Source of the DNA: Methylobacterium sp. J-078
Lineage (GTDB): Bacteria > Pseudomonadota > Alphaproteobacteria > Rhizobiales > Beijerinckiaceae
Assembly: GCF_022829285.1 (NCBI RefSeq)
Contig: NZ_JAKSYI010000049.1
Coordinates: 1-64,000 of the forward strand
DNA: 64,000 nt
Reading direction: 5' to 3'
Under the pieces are notes generated by a model that was not told the origin of the DNA, made no database searches, and saw only the letters and a list, made by a program, of their open reading frames with translations. The position numbers and the translations under genes were made by a program. Positions 41,419-50,543 of the stretch are shown piece after piece (the stretch's first letter is position 1; each line of letters begins with the position of its first letter).

Positions 41419-44400
41419 TGTCGCTCAACATCTCGTCCCTGGCGATCAAGCGGCCCCTGCCGTCTATCGTCTTTTCCATCATCCTGCTGATCCTGGGCTG
41501 GACGAGCTTCGTCCGCCTGCCGATCACCCGGCTGCCCTCGGCCGACATTCCGCTCATCTCCGTGGTCGTCACCCAGTTCGGGGCGGCCCCGGCCGAGATC
41601 GAGACGCAGGTGACGAAGGTCGTGGAGGACGGTGTCTCGGGCGTGGAGGGCGTGCGCCACATCGCCTCCTCGATCACCGACGGGCTCTCGGTGACGACCA
41701 TCGCCTTCCGCCTGGAGACGAACACCGACCGGGCGCTCAACGACATCAAGGATGCGGTGACGCGCATCCGCTCGGGCCTGCCGCAGAGCGCGCAGGAACC
41801 GCTGATCCAGCGCGTCGACGTGGTCGGCCTGCCCATCGTGACCTACGCGGCGGCCGCCCCCGACAAGAGCCCCGAGCAGATCTCGTGGTTCATGGAGAAC
41901 ACCGTCAAGAGTTCGCTCCAGGACGTGAAGGGCGTGGCGCAGGTCGAGATCATCGGCGGCGTCTCGCGGGAGATCCTGGTCTCCCTCGATCCCGACCGGC
42001 TCCAGGCCTTCGGCCTCACGGCCGTGGACGTGAGCCGGCGCCTGCGCGGCACCAACGTCACCGTCACGGGCGGACGGGCCGAGATCGGCGGACGCGACCA
42101 GGCGATCCGGACCCTGGCTGCGGCCAAGACCATCGACGAACTCGCCGGCGTCATGCTCGCGCTGCCCACCGGGGGCGAGGTGCGCCTCACCGATCTCGGA
42201 CAGGTCACCGACACGATCGCCGACCGGCGCACCTTCGCGCGCCTCAATGGCGAGCCGGTGGTGGCGGTCGGCATCAAGCGGGCCAAGGGCGCCAGCGACG
42301 TCGTGGTGGCGGCGGCCGTGCAGAAGCGCGTCGACCAGATCCGGGCCGAGAATCCGGGCTTCGACCTGAAGCTCATCGACAGTTCGGTGGAGTTCACCCT
42401 CGGCAATTACGACGCGGCGATCCACACCCTGTTCGAGGGCGCGATCCTCGCCGTCATCATCGTGTTCCTGTTCCTGCGCGACCTGCGGGCCACGATCATC
42501 GTGGCGGTGTCGCTGCCGCTCTCGATCTTCCCCGCCTTCTGGGCGATGGACACCCTCGGCTTCTCGCTGAACCTCGTCAGCTTCCTGGCGATCACGCTCT
42601 CCACCGGCATCCTGGTGGATGATTCGATCGTGGAGATCGAGAACATCGTCCGGCACATGCGCATGGGCAAGCCGGCGCTCCAGGCGGCCTCCGAGGCGGC
42701 GGACGAGATCGGTCTGGCGGTCATCGCGATCTCGCTGACCATCATCGCGATCTTCGCGCCCGCGAGCTTCATGTCCGGCATCGCCGGGCAGTTCTTCAAG
42801 CAGTTCGGCATCACGGTGGCGGTGCAGGTACTGTTCTCGCTGCTCGCCGCGCGCTTCGTGACGCCGATGCTGGCCGCCTACCTGATGAAGCCCCACCATG
42901 CCGAGGAGAAGCCGCCGGGCCCGATCCTGCGGGCCTATACCCGGCTCGTCACGCTGTCGGTGCGCTGGTCCTTCGTCACGGTGCTGATCGGCTTCGGCTT
43001 CTTCGCCGCCTCCATCGCCAGCCTCGGGCTCCTGTCCCAGGGCTTCCTGCCGGCGCAGGACAGCGCGCGCTCCGTGATGGCGGTCGAGCTTCCGCCGGGC
43101 TCGCAACTCTCCGACACCGAGACGACGACGGAGGCCATCGTCTCCACGATCCGGACGCTGCCCGAGGTCCGCAGCGTCTTCGTGGATGGCGGACGCGTGC
43201 CGAAGGAGCCGACCGAGTTCCGCCGCGCCTCGCTGATCATCAACTACAAGCCCAAGGCCGATCGCAAGATCACTCAGCGCGAGCTGGAGCGCGAGATCGG
43301 CAAGCGCCTGCGGCAGGTGCCCGATATCCGCTACTACTTCGTGGACGAGAACGGCCTGCGCGCCATCGGCCTCGTGGTCCGGGGCTTCGAGCCGCGCGTG
43401 GTCGCCAACGTCGCCAACGAACTCGCCAACCAGATGCGGCGTCTGCCGGGCGTCGCCAACGTCATCTCCGGCACGACGCTGGACCGCCCGGAACTGCAGA
43501 TCCTGCCGCATCTCGATCTCGCCGCGCGCCTCGGCGTGACCCCGGAACTCCTGGCAGAGACCATCCGGGTGGCCACCATCGGCGATGTCGGCCCGGCCCT
43601 GGCCAAGTTCGACGCGGGCGACCGGCTCGTGCCCATCCGGGTCCAGCTCGACGACCGCGCCCGCATCAACCGCAACGTCCTCGAACAGCTGCGCGTGCCC
43701 ATGGGACGGGGCGGCAGCATCCCCCTCTCGGCGGTGGCCACCCTCGATTTCCAGCAGGGGCCGACGAACATCAGCCGCTATGACCGCCAGCGCCAGGCGA
43801 GCGTGGAGGCCGACCTCGTCGGCACGGCGGCGCTGGGCGACACCCTGAAGAGCATCGACCAGCTGCCGGTCATGAAGTCCCTGCCCAAGGGCGTGACCGT
43901 GAGCCAGTCGGGCGACGCCGAGAGCCTGAACGAATTGTCGGAAGGCTTCGCACAGGCGATCAGCGGTGGCCTGATGATGGTCTACGCGGTGCTGGTGCTC
44001 CTGTTCGGCAGCTTCCTGCAGCCCCTGACCATCCTGTTCTCGCTGCCGCTGTCCCTGGGCGGGGCCGTGATCGCCCTGATGATCAGCGGTCAGCAGCTCA
44101 CCACGCCGGTCTGGATCGGCATTCTGATGCTGATGGGCATCGTCACCAAGAACGCCATCATGCTCATCGACTTCGCCGTGGAGGCGATCCGGCACGGCAT
44201 GCCCCGTGAGGAGGCGATCATCGATGCCGGCCGCAAGCGCGCCCGGCCGATCGTGATGACCACCATCGCCATGGTGGCCGGCATGCTGCCCTCGGCCCTG
44301 GCCTTCGGCATCGGCGGCGAGTTCCGCTCGCCGATGGCGATCGCCATCATCGGCGGCCTCATCTTCTCGACGCTGCTGTCGTTGATCTTCGTGCCGGCGA

Positions 44401-44567
44401 TGTTCGTGGTCATCGCGCGGCTGTCCGACGCGCTGATGCGCGTCGTCCTCTGGCTCGCCGCCAAGATCAACCGTCCGGACAAGGCGGCGCCGGGCAAGGC
44501 GGCGGCGGACAAGCCCGCGGCCGATGCACCCGTGGCCCTGCCCGGAACGGCATCGGATCACCCTTAA
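41418..44567 (+). CDS. RND-family efflux pump inner-membrane permease
   Basis: A 1049-residue proton-driven exporter of the AcrB/MexB (HAE) type. It starts MSLNISSLAIKRPLPSIVFS with helix 1. The periplasmic porter domains lie at about 35-335 and 560-860. Membrane helix 4 carries the proton-relay acidic residues in 'ITLSTGILVDDSIVEIENIV', and a second helical bundle has 'LMGIVTKNAIMLIDFAVEAI'. The last ~25 residues are an Ala/Lys/Pro-rich cytosolic tail. Substrate cannot be read. It is coupled to the adaptor gene by a TGATG overlap and sits downstream of the OmpA-like gene. No TolC-type outer-membrane factor gene is in the window. It ends nine bases from the convergent porin gene. Confidence 0.96.
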   Translation: MSLNISSLAIKRPLPSIVFSIILLILGWTSFVRLPITRLPSADIPLISVVVTQFGAAPAEIETQVTKVVEDGVSGVEGVRHIASSITDGLSVTTIAFRLETNTDRALNDIKDAVTRIRSGLPQSAQEPLIQRVDVVGLPIVTYAAAAPDKSPEQISWFMENTVKSSLQDVKGVAQVEIIGGVSREILVSLDPDRLQAFGLTAVDVSRRLRGTNVTVTGGRAEIGGRDQAIRTLAAAKTIDELAGVMLALPTGGEVRLTDLGQVTDTIADRRTFARLNGEPVVAVGIKRAKGASDVVVAAAVQKRVDQIRAENPGFDLKLIDSSVEFTLGNYDAAIHTLFEGAILAVIIVFLFLRDLRATIIVAVSLPLSIFPAFWAMDTLGFSLNLVSFLAITLSTGILVDDSIVEIENIVRHMRMGKPALQAASEAADEIGLAVIAISLTIIAIFAPASFMSGIAGQFFKQFGITVAVQVLFSLLAARFVTPMLAAYLMKPHHAEEKPPGPILRAYTRLVTLSVRWSFVTVLIGFGFFAASIASLGLLSQGFLPAQDSARSVMAVELPPGSQLSDTETTTEAIVSTIRTLPEVRSVFVDGGRVPKEPTEFRRASLIINYKPKADRKITQRELEREIGKRLRQVPDIRYYFVDENGLRAIGLVVRGFEPRVVANVANELANQMRRLPGVANVISGTTLDRPELQILPHLDLAARLGVTPELLAETIRVATIGDVGPALAKFDAGDRLVPIRVQLDDRARINRNVLEQLRVPMGRGGSIPLSAVATLDFQQGPTNISRYDRQRQASVEADLVGTAALGDTLKSIDQLPVMKSLPKGVTVSQSGDAESLNELSEGFAQAISGGLMMVYAVLVLLFGSFLQPLTILFSLPLSLGGAVIALMISGQQLTTPVWIGILMLMGIVTKNAIMLIDFAVEAIRHGMPREEAIIDAGRKRARPIVMTTIAMVAGMLPSALAFGIGGEFRSPMAIAIIGGLIFSTLLSLIFVPAMFVVIARLSDALMRVVLWLAAKINRPDKAAPGKAAADKPAADAPVALPGTASDHP

Positions 44568-44576
44568 GCGCCGCGC

Positions 44577-46196
44577 TCAGAAGTCGCGCTGGACGCGGGC
44601 TCGGACCTGGACGGTGTCCTCGCTGGTCTTCGTCCGGATCGTATTGGAAAGATTGTTGACGAAGGCTGCGTTCTGCGCCGGGAACTTGCTCAGGTCGAGC
44701 ACGCGGCCGGAGGTGACGCCGTACTGCGTGTAGATCGTCTCGAAGCCGATATCGAGGTCGCGGACCGGCGACCAGATCAGGCTTCCGCCGACGACGAAGC
44801 GGTAATTGTCCCGCAGGACCTGGCTCACGTCGAAGAAGCGCGTTCCGGGCGTGCCCGGACCGGCGCCGGTGATGCCGTAATAGGCGCCCTGGCGGGCGCG
44901 GGCGCCGCTGGCGAAGTTCAATTCGCCGTAGGAGCCGAAGACGGCCGAGCGCAGCTCCGGCGTCCAGTAATGCAGGAACGAGGCGACCGCAGTGAAGGTC
45001 GTCGAGAGTTCGAGCCGGTTCGTGAACGGGTTCAGCACCGCGTCGTTGAAGTACTGGTTGAAGGCCGAGCCCTGGATCGAGGACGTGTTGCCGATGTAGG
45101 AGCCGGTGTAGGCCGAGAAGCCCGTATACATCCCGGCGCCCTCGCCATAGGAGGCCTGGAGGTAGAGGGTGTCGCCGGGCGCGATGAACGGCAGGTTGAC
45201 CTTCACGCCGCCCTGGACGGCCCAGCCGTAGGCGGTGGCGAGGCCGGGACCCGCGACGCTGTTGGCCGCCGTCACCGCGCTGCCGAGATTGGTGCCCGCG
45301 AAGGCGCCCGCGATGGGATTGGCGTAGTTCAGCTCGTGCACCGCCGCCGAGAGCTGGGCCGAGCCCCAGGTCGCGTCGTAGCGCAGGACGCCGACGAAAT
45401 CGGGCATGCGGTTGCGCTGTACGATGTCGATGAAGCCCACGCCCGTGGGCGTGCCGTTGGCGGAAAAGCCGATGAAGAGCGGGCTGGCGGCCAGCGTCGT
45501 GCCGGGCGCGTTCGCCGCCGTGAAGAGCGGCGTGCGGCGGAAGCTCGGATCCTCCATCGAGAGGGTGGCCGAGAAGCCCGAGCCGCCGAGCTTGGTCGTG
45601 TAGGCGGCCAGGTTCGTCGAGTTCACGTCCGAACTCATCGAGGAGGCGATGATCTCGAAGTCGTGGGCGTAGAAATCGTAGAAGGAGGTGGCGCGCCCCG
45701 CCGTGAAGCCCGCGAACTGAATGAACGCCTTGTCGGTGTTGAAGAATTGCTGCACGCGGCCGGCCTGGTCCTGCCCGGTGGCACCGAAGGCGTTGCCGAT
45801 GCGCTCCGTGGTGCCCGACCGGATCGTCGGGATGCCGGTTCGGCTGGCGGCCTCGAGGCGCAGGAAGGCCCGCAGGGTGCCGTAGCTGGTCTGCGTGCGC
45901 GCATCGACGTTGATGCGGGCGAGGCCCCGGTAGCCGGTGAGATCGCCGGGCGTCGCGGTTCCGCTCGAGCCCCGGCTGTAGGAGGGTTGGTATCCGACCT
46001 CGAAGCGCGCTCGGCCCGAGAGCCGGATGCAGGTATCGGTGCCGGGAATGTAGAAGAAGCCGTTGCCGTAGGCGTTGCAGACCCGAACGAATTCGATCGG
46101 TGCCGCGACCTTGGCGGGAAGGTCCGTGGCCCCTGCGGCGGATGTTCCGGCAAGTACCGCCGCCGATGTCATCAAGATTTTGTTCAGATCGTGCAC
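44577..46196 (-). CDS. Outer-membrane porin, alphaproteobacterial type
   Basis: A 539-residue porin with signal peptide (MHDLNKILMTSAAVLAGTSA, cleavage near 'AAGA'). The family's N-terminal pattern 'DLPAKVAAPIEFVRVCNAYG' then 'FFYIPGTDTCIRLSGRARFE' follows, with two cysteines likely bridged. The rest is amphipathic beta-strand rich in Ala, Gly and aromatic residues, and the protein ends in Phe ('RARVQRDF') as trimeric porins do. The GTG start at 46196 is preferred to the ATG at 46172: it has gggggagg five bases upstream and gives a basic-hydrophobic signal peptide. It is longer than many rhizobial porins. A long AT-rich leader region lies upstream. Confidence 0.92.
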   Translation of the reverse strand: MHDLNKILMTSAAVLAGTSAAGATDLPAKVAAPIEFVRVCNAYGNGFFYIPGTDTCIRLSGRARFEVGYQPSYSRGSSGTATPGDLTGYRGLARINVDARTQTSYGTLRAFLRLEAASRTGIPTIRSGTTERIGNAFGATGQDQAGRVQQFFNTDKAFIQFAGFTAGRATSFYDFYAHDFEIIASSMSSDVNSTNLAAYTTKLGGSGFSATLSMEDPSFRRTPLFTAANAPGTTLAASPLFIGFSANGTPTGVGFIDIVQRNRMPDFVGVLRYDATWGSAQLSAAVHELNYANPIAGAFAGTNLGSAVTAANSVAGPGLATAYGWAVQGGVKVNLPFIAPGDTLYLQASYGEGAGMYTGFSAYTGSYIGNTSSIQGSAFNQYFNDAVLNPFTNRLELSTTFTAVASFLHYWTPELRSAVFGSYGELNFASGARARQGAYYGITGAGPGTPGTRFFDVSQVLRDNYRFVVGGSLIWSPVRDLDIGFETIYTQYGVTSGRVLDLSKFPAQNAAFVNNLSNTIRTKTSEDTVQVRARVQRDF

Positions 46197-46568
46197 GCGT
46201 GCCTCCCCCGAGATCTGTCGTCGTTTCCGGCATGTATCGATCGCTTGCTCCGACCCGAAGATCGACGCATGGAGACTGCCGGGTTCATTGATTTTCGAAG
46301 CGTTAAGTTAGGGCAAGTGATCAGTCTATTTCGATCGATCACGATTTTTAATCAAAATAATCAAGCAGAGTCCATGTATTTGCGGAAAGACTCTCAGAGC
46401 AGGACAAAAATATCACATTTTGTTTTGTGCTCGTCTTGCCGAAGGCAAGGCGAGAGTCATCGCGTCCGCGCTGGCTTCGGCCGGCGGCTCGATCGTTCCC
46501 TGTCCGGCGCGCGGACGGTTCGTCCGCGCGCGCTGGCGCCGTCCGGGGCCTGCGCGGCACCCGGTCGT
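46197..46568. promoter_or_regulatory. AT-rich upstream region of the porin with inverted repeats
   Basis: No gene is supported in these 372 bases. The 46270-46430 part is strikingly AT-rich, as for a strong, regulated porin promoter. Three inverted repeats are visible. GTGATC at 46317-46322 pairs with GATCAC at 46337-46342. ACAAAA..TTTTGT has an 8-base loop near 46404-46423. A hairpin CTTGCC-GAA-GGCAAG, extended by CTCG/CGAG, lies around 46430-46454. The last lacks a T-tract in either direction and could be an attenuator or the 3' end of the ABC transporter mRNA. Confidence 0.45.
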
Positions 46569-47627
46569 TCAGAACACCCAGAGTCGGTCGGGCGGGCACT
46601 CCACCCAGTGCGTTCCGGGCCCGACCCGCTGGTGCGAGAGCAGGCGCAGGCTCTGGTCGCCGCAGCGGAACAGGTGCTCGAACTGGTTGCCGAGGTAGAT
46701 GGAGGTCTCGTACTCCACCGGCACCCGGTTCTCGCCCGCCCCGTCCACGAGGCGCACGGCCTCGATCCGGATCACCCCCTTGGCATCCCCCTGGGCCGCG
46801 CCGCCTTGCGCCCGGTCGGTGCCCCAGAGCGCGTGCTGGCCGAGGGTCACGCGGGCGCGTCCGCCCTGGCGCTCGGCCACGCCGACGTTCAGGGTGTTGT
46901 TGGTGCCCATGAATTCGGAGGCGAACAGGGTGGCGGGACGCTCGTAGAGCTCCTCCGGCGTGCCGGACTGGACCAGGCGGCCCCCGTCGAGGAGCACGAT
47001 CTGGTCCGCGATGGCGAGCGCCTCGCTCTGGTCGTGGGTGACGAAGACGGCGGTGATGCCGAGGCGCTTGATCAGGGCCCGGATCCAGATCCGGGCCTCC
47101 TCGCGCAGCTTGGCGTCGAGGTTCGAGAGCGGCTCGTCGAGCAGAATCACCGGCGGCTCGTAGACGAGGGCGCGGGCGATGGCGACGCGCTGCTGCTGGC
47201 CCCCGGAGAGCTGGGAGGGATAGCGCTCGCCGAGCGCCCCGAGGCCGACGCCGTCGAGCGCCGCCTGCACCTTGGTGCCGATGCCGGCCTTGGACTCGCC
47301 CCGCAGGCGCAGGCCGTAGGCGACGTTCTCGGACACGGTGCGGTGGGGCCAGAGCGCGTAGGACTGGAAGACGAAGCCGAGGTCGCGCCGCTCCGGCGGC
47401 AGGTTGACCTTGGCGGCCGCGTCGAAGACCGGGCGGCCGTCGATGCGGATCGCCCCGTGAGAGGGCTCCTCCAGGCCCGCGATGGAGCGCAGGAGCGTGG
47501 TCTTGCCGCTGCCCGAGCGCCCGAGGAGGCAGACCACGGAGCCCTCCTCGAAGCGGGCGTCGATGCCCTTCAGGACCTCAACGGAGCCGTAGCGGAGATG
47601 GAGGTCTTCGATGACGAGCTTAGGCAT
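46569..47627 (-). CDS. Fbp/Pot-type ABC transporter ATP-binding protein
   Basis: A 352-residue ATPase: Walker A 'LLGRSGSGKTTLLRSIAG', Q-loop 'LGFVFQSYALWPHRTV', signature 'QLSGGQQQRVAIARALVYEP', Walker B 'VILLDEPLSNLDAKLREEAR' and switch His in 'AVFVTHDQSEALAIAD'. A C-terminal TOBE-like domain (about residues 245-352) follows. This is the layout of FbpC, PotA and phosphonate-type ATPases. It overlaps the permease gene by eight bases (ATGCCTAA). The ligand is probably ferric iron, a polyamine or an organophosphonate, not decidable by sequence. Confidence 0.93.
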   Translation of the reverse strand: MPKLVIEDLHLRYGSVEVLKGIDARFEEGSVVCLLGRSGSGKTTLLRSIAGLEEPSHGAIRIDGRPVFDAAAKVNLPPERRDLGFVFQSYALWPHRTVSENVAYGLRLRGESKAGIGTKVQAALDGVGLGALGERYPSQLSGGQQQRVAIARALVYEPPVILLDEPLSNLDAKLREEARIWIRALIKRLGITAVFVTHDQSEALAIADQIVLLDGGRLVQSGTPEELYERPATLFASEFMGTNNTLNVGVAERQGGRARVTLGQHALWGTDRAQGGAAQGDAKGVIRIEAVRLVDGAGENRVPVEYETSIYLGNQFEHLFRCGDQSLRLLSHQRVGPGTHWVECPPDRLWVF

Positions 47628-49290
47628 GACGCTTGTTCCCGAGTGCGAACATCAGGCCGAGGCCGACGAGGATCAGGGCGAGATTGACGGTGGACAGGGC
47701 GGTGACGAGGTCGACGGCACCGGTGCCCCAGAGGGAGACCAGGAGCGAGCCGATCACCTCGGTCCCGGGGCTGAGGAGGTAGACGCCGGTGGAGTACTCG
47801 CGCACGAAGGTCACGAAGATGAGCACCCAGGAGCCGATCAGGCCGGCCTTGATCAGCGGCAAGGTGATGTCGCGGCTGACCTGGGCGGGGCGCGCGCCCG
47901 AGACCCGGCCCGCCTCCTCCAGTTCGGGGCCGATCTGCAGCAGGGACGCGCTGACGAGGCGCATGCCGTAGGCGAGCCAGACCAGCGTGTAGGCGAGCCA
48001 CAGGCTGAACAGGGTCTGGCGGAAGGGCTGCAGGATCGGCGTGAACAGGAAGAGCCAGAACATCGCGAGGCCGGCGATCAGTCCCGGCATGGCGCGCGGC
48101 ACCAGCACGAGGTAGTCGAGGACCGCCGTCCAGCGCGAGCGCCAGCGGTGCAGGGCGAGGTTGACCAGGGCGTAGAAGCTCACCGAGAGCGCGCCGCCGA
48201 CGGTCGCGATGAGCAGGGTGTTGACGATGCCCCGGACGAGGTTGGGGTATTCCATCAGCTCGCGGAAATGCGCGGTCGTCAGGTTTTCCCAGATCCCGAC
48301 GCCTTCGCCCCAGGAGGCGAGGAAGGAGCGCAGCACGAGGGCCGTCACGGGGATCACCACGGTGACGCCGAGCCAGGCCACGATCAGGCCGAGAGCCGGC
48401 CAGCGCCAGGCGCCGATGGCGAGCGGGCGCTGGGCGCTGGCCTTGCCCTTCACCGCCACGTAGCGGCTTGCGGCGGCGAGCAGCTTGCGCTGGGTGTAGA
48501 CCAGGGGCAGCGTCACGAAGATGATCGAGACCACCACCACCGCCATCAGGTCGTAGGACGGCGTGCCGAGTTTGTTCGTCAGCTTGTAGAGGTAGGTCGC
48601 CAGCACGAGGATGCGCTCGGGGTCGCCCAGCACGAGGGGCAGGCCGAACAACTCGAAGCCGAGGAAGAACACCAGCACCGAGGCGTAGAGGATGCTCGGC
48701 ATGATCATCGGCAGGCTCACCGTCAGCGCCACCCGCAAGGGGCCCGCCCCGGCGGAGCGGGCCGCCTCCTCCACGTCGGAGCCGAGCGAGCGCAGGGCCG
48801 AGGACGCGTAGAGGAACACGTGCGGCACGTGGGTGAGGCCCGCGATGAGGATCAGCGAGGTCTTCGAGTAGAGGTACCAGGGGATGCTTCCCGTGAGGCC
48901 CTTCACCCAGAGGCTGACGATCCCGACGGGGCCGAGGGCCACCACGAAGCCGAAGGCGAGCACCACGGAGGAGACGAACATCGGCACCAGCACGAGGGGC
49001 TCGATGAAGCGCTTGCCCGGTAGGTCGGTGCGCACCAGGAGGAAGGCCATCATGCAGCCGAGGGGAACCGCGATCGCGGTCATGCCGACGGCGATGATCG
49101 CCGAATTCACGAACGCCTCGCGAAAATCCTCCTCCTCGAAGAGGACGAACTCGTAGGCCTGGGTCGTCAGCGTGCTGTCGGGCTGGAAGAACGGCCCGCT
49201 GAGGAAGCTCTGGTAAATCACCAGCCCCACGGGGCCGAGGATCAGAAGCGCGGTGATCAGGACGACCGCGACGCGGAAGGCGCGGGGCAT
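47620..49290 (-). CDS. Fbp-type ABC transporter permease (fused double permease)
   Basis: A 556-residue permease with about twelve membrane helices in two homologous halves, as in FbpB, ThiP and SfuB. Each half ends in an EAA-type loop: 'EEAARSAGAGPLRVALTVSL' in the first half and 'EEAGRVSGARPAQVSRDITL' in the second. One gene therefore provides the full membrane part of the importer. It follows the binding-protein gene by four bases and overlaps the ATPase gene by eight. Confidence 0.93.
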   Translation of the reverse strand: MPRAFRVAVVLITALLILGPVGLVIYQSFLSGPFFQPDSTLTTQAYEFVLFEEEDFREAFVNSAIIAVGMTAIAVPLGCMMAFLLVRTDLPGKRFIEPLVLVPMFVSSVVLAFGFVVALGPVGIVSLWVKGLTGSIPWYLYSKTSLILIAGLTHVPHVFLYASSALRSLGSDVEEAARSAGAGPLRVALTVSLPMIMPSILYASVLVFFLGFELFGLPLVLGDPERILVLATYLYKLTNKLGTPSYDLMAVVVVSIIFVTLPLVYTQRKLLAAASRYVAVKGKASAQRPLAIGAWRWPALGLIVAWLGVTVVIPVTALVLRSFLASWGEGVGIWENLTTAHFRELMEYPNLVRGIVNTLLIATVGGALSVSFYALVNLALHRWRSRWTAVLDYLVLVPRAMPGLIAGLAMFWLFLFTPILQPFRQTLFSLWLAYTLVWLAYGMRLVSASLLQIGPELEEAGRVSGARPAQVSRDITLPLIKAGLIGSWVLIFVTFVREYSTGVYLLSPGTEVIGSLLVSLWGTGAVDLVTALSTVNLALILVGLGLMFALGNKRHA

Positions 49291-49294
49291 GGCT

Positions 49295-50392
49295 CTAGTT
49301 CGCCGCCAGGGCGCGTTGCCACTGCTTCAGGAAGCGCAGCCGGGTGATCTGGTCGAGGTAGGTCAGGAGTTCGGGTCCGACGCGAATCGGCTTGAGGGTC
49401 ACTTCCGTGGCACCGGGCAAGCTCTTGATGCCATGGGTCTCCTGCAGGTCGTCGCGCACGGAAGTCATGGCGTGGCGGGCGAGCTCGACCTGGCCGGCCT
49501 TCGACAGGATGAAGTCGAGGAACAGCTTGGCGCTCGCCGGGTGCTTGGCCTTGGCCGAGACGAAGGCGATGCGCGACATCACCTGGGTGTAGTCCTTCGG
49601 CAGGACGAAGCTGAGGTTCGGGTCCTTGCGGTTGCGCTGCAGGACGTAGGAACCGATCATGTTGTAGGCCAGCGTGTGCTCGCCCGAGACCACGCGCTCG
49701 ATCATGGCGCCGGTGGAGGTGTAGAACTTGGCGCCGGCCTTCCCCATCGCCTTCACGGTGTCCCAGGTCGCGGAGGGGCTGATCTGCACGTCCTGCGTCA
49801 CGTAGAGGAAGCCGACGCCGGAGCGCTCCGGATCGTAGGAGGTCACCTTGCCCTTGAAAGCGTCGGGCTGGGCTGCCAGCAGCTTGGCGAAGTCCGCGTG
49901 GCTGCGGGGCACGTCGGCGTCCGGCACGAGGCGCTTGTTGTAGGCGAAGACGATGGGCTCGGCGGTGGTGCCGTAGGCCTGATCCTTCCACTTGGCCCAT
50001 TCGGGCAGCGCGCCCTTCTCCGGCGAGGCGTAGGTCATCGCGTAGCCGTCGTTGACGAGCTTGATCTGCAGGTCCATCGCCGAGGACCAGATCAGGTCGG
50101 CGGTGGCGCCGGCGGCGGCCTCCGCCACGTAGCGGCTGTAGAGTTCGGTGGAATTCTGATCGGCGTACTCGACCTTCAGCTTCGGGTAGAGCGCCCGGAA
50201 CTGGGTCAGCAGCTCGGAGACTTCTGCGGCGTCGGCCGTCGAGTAGATCGACAGGGCGCCTTCCTTGTTGGCGGCCTCGATCAACTCGGAATAGGCGGCC
50301 GGGTAACCGGGGGGCACCGGCGTCTGGGCGCGGGCCTCGGCGGTGAGGGCGAGGATCGACAGCGCGAGCGACAATGCGAGCCGCTTGTTCAT
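49295..50392 (-). CDS. Fbp-type extracellular solute-binding protein
   Basis: A 365-residue periplasmic binding protein: signal peptide MNKRLALSLALSILALTAEA, then 'GALSIYSTADAAEVSELLTQ', 'DLIWSSAMDLQIKLVNDGYA', 'YNMIGSYVLQRNRKDPNLSF' and 'SAKAKHPASAKLFLDFILSK'. This is the SBP_bac family that includes FbpA and 2-aminoethylphosphonate binding proteins. The paired Tyr that bind iron in FbpA are not obvious, so ferric iron should not be assumed. ATG 50392 was chosen for the signal peptide and the gggag upstream. It is divergent from a TctD/TctE-like regulatory pair. Confidence 0.92.
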   Translation of the reverse strand: MNKRLALSLALSILALTAEARAQTPVPPGYPAAYSELIEAANKEGALSIYSTADAAEVSELLTQFRALYPKLKVEYADQNSTELYSRYVAEAAAGATADLIWSSAMDLQIKLVNDGYAMTYASPEKGALPEWAKWKDQAYGTTAEPIVFAYNKRLVPDADVPRSHADFAKLLAAQPDAFKGKVTSYDPERSGVGFLYVTQDVQISPSATWDTVKAMGKAGAKFYTSTGAMIERVVSGEHTLAYNMIGSYVLQRNRKDPNLSFVLPKDYTQVMSRIAFVSAKAKHPASAKLFLDFILSKAGQVELARHAMTSVRDDLQETHGIKSLPGATEVTLKPIRVGPELLTYLDQITRLRFLKQWQRALAAN

Positions 50393-50410
50393 GGTGTGCT
50401 CCCTGGCGAT

Positions 50411-50430
50411 GGTGCGTCTCGTTGCGCACC
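50411..50430. promoter_or_regulatory. Inverted repeat between the ABC importer and the two-component genes
   Basis: GGTGCG at 50411-50416 and CGCACC at 50425-50430 form a perfect 6-bp inverted repeat with an 8-base spacer in the divergent promoter region, a plausible site for the OmpR-type response regulator. Binding is inference. Confidence 0.35.
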
Positions 50431-50543
50431 TGTCGAGAGTTAAGGTAACCACCCGAGCTTGCATCATCCTGACACGGCAGCCCGCCACGCCAGGAAAGAT
50501 AGTTCATCGCCACGCCTTCGGCCGCCGGGGAGAACGGGGCACC

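Noticed and set aside
40974..44561. A nearly 1200-codon open frame on the minus strand
   Set aside because: It mirrors the RND pump gene; its product is Arg/Asp/His/Gln-rich with no fold or motif. Long antisense frames are expected in GC-rich genes.
44970..47687. A 905-codon plus-strand open frame across the porin and ABC genes
   Set aside because: It covers a porin, its AT-rich promoter and an ATPase read backwards; no family motif is present.
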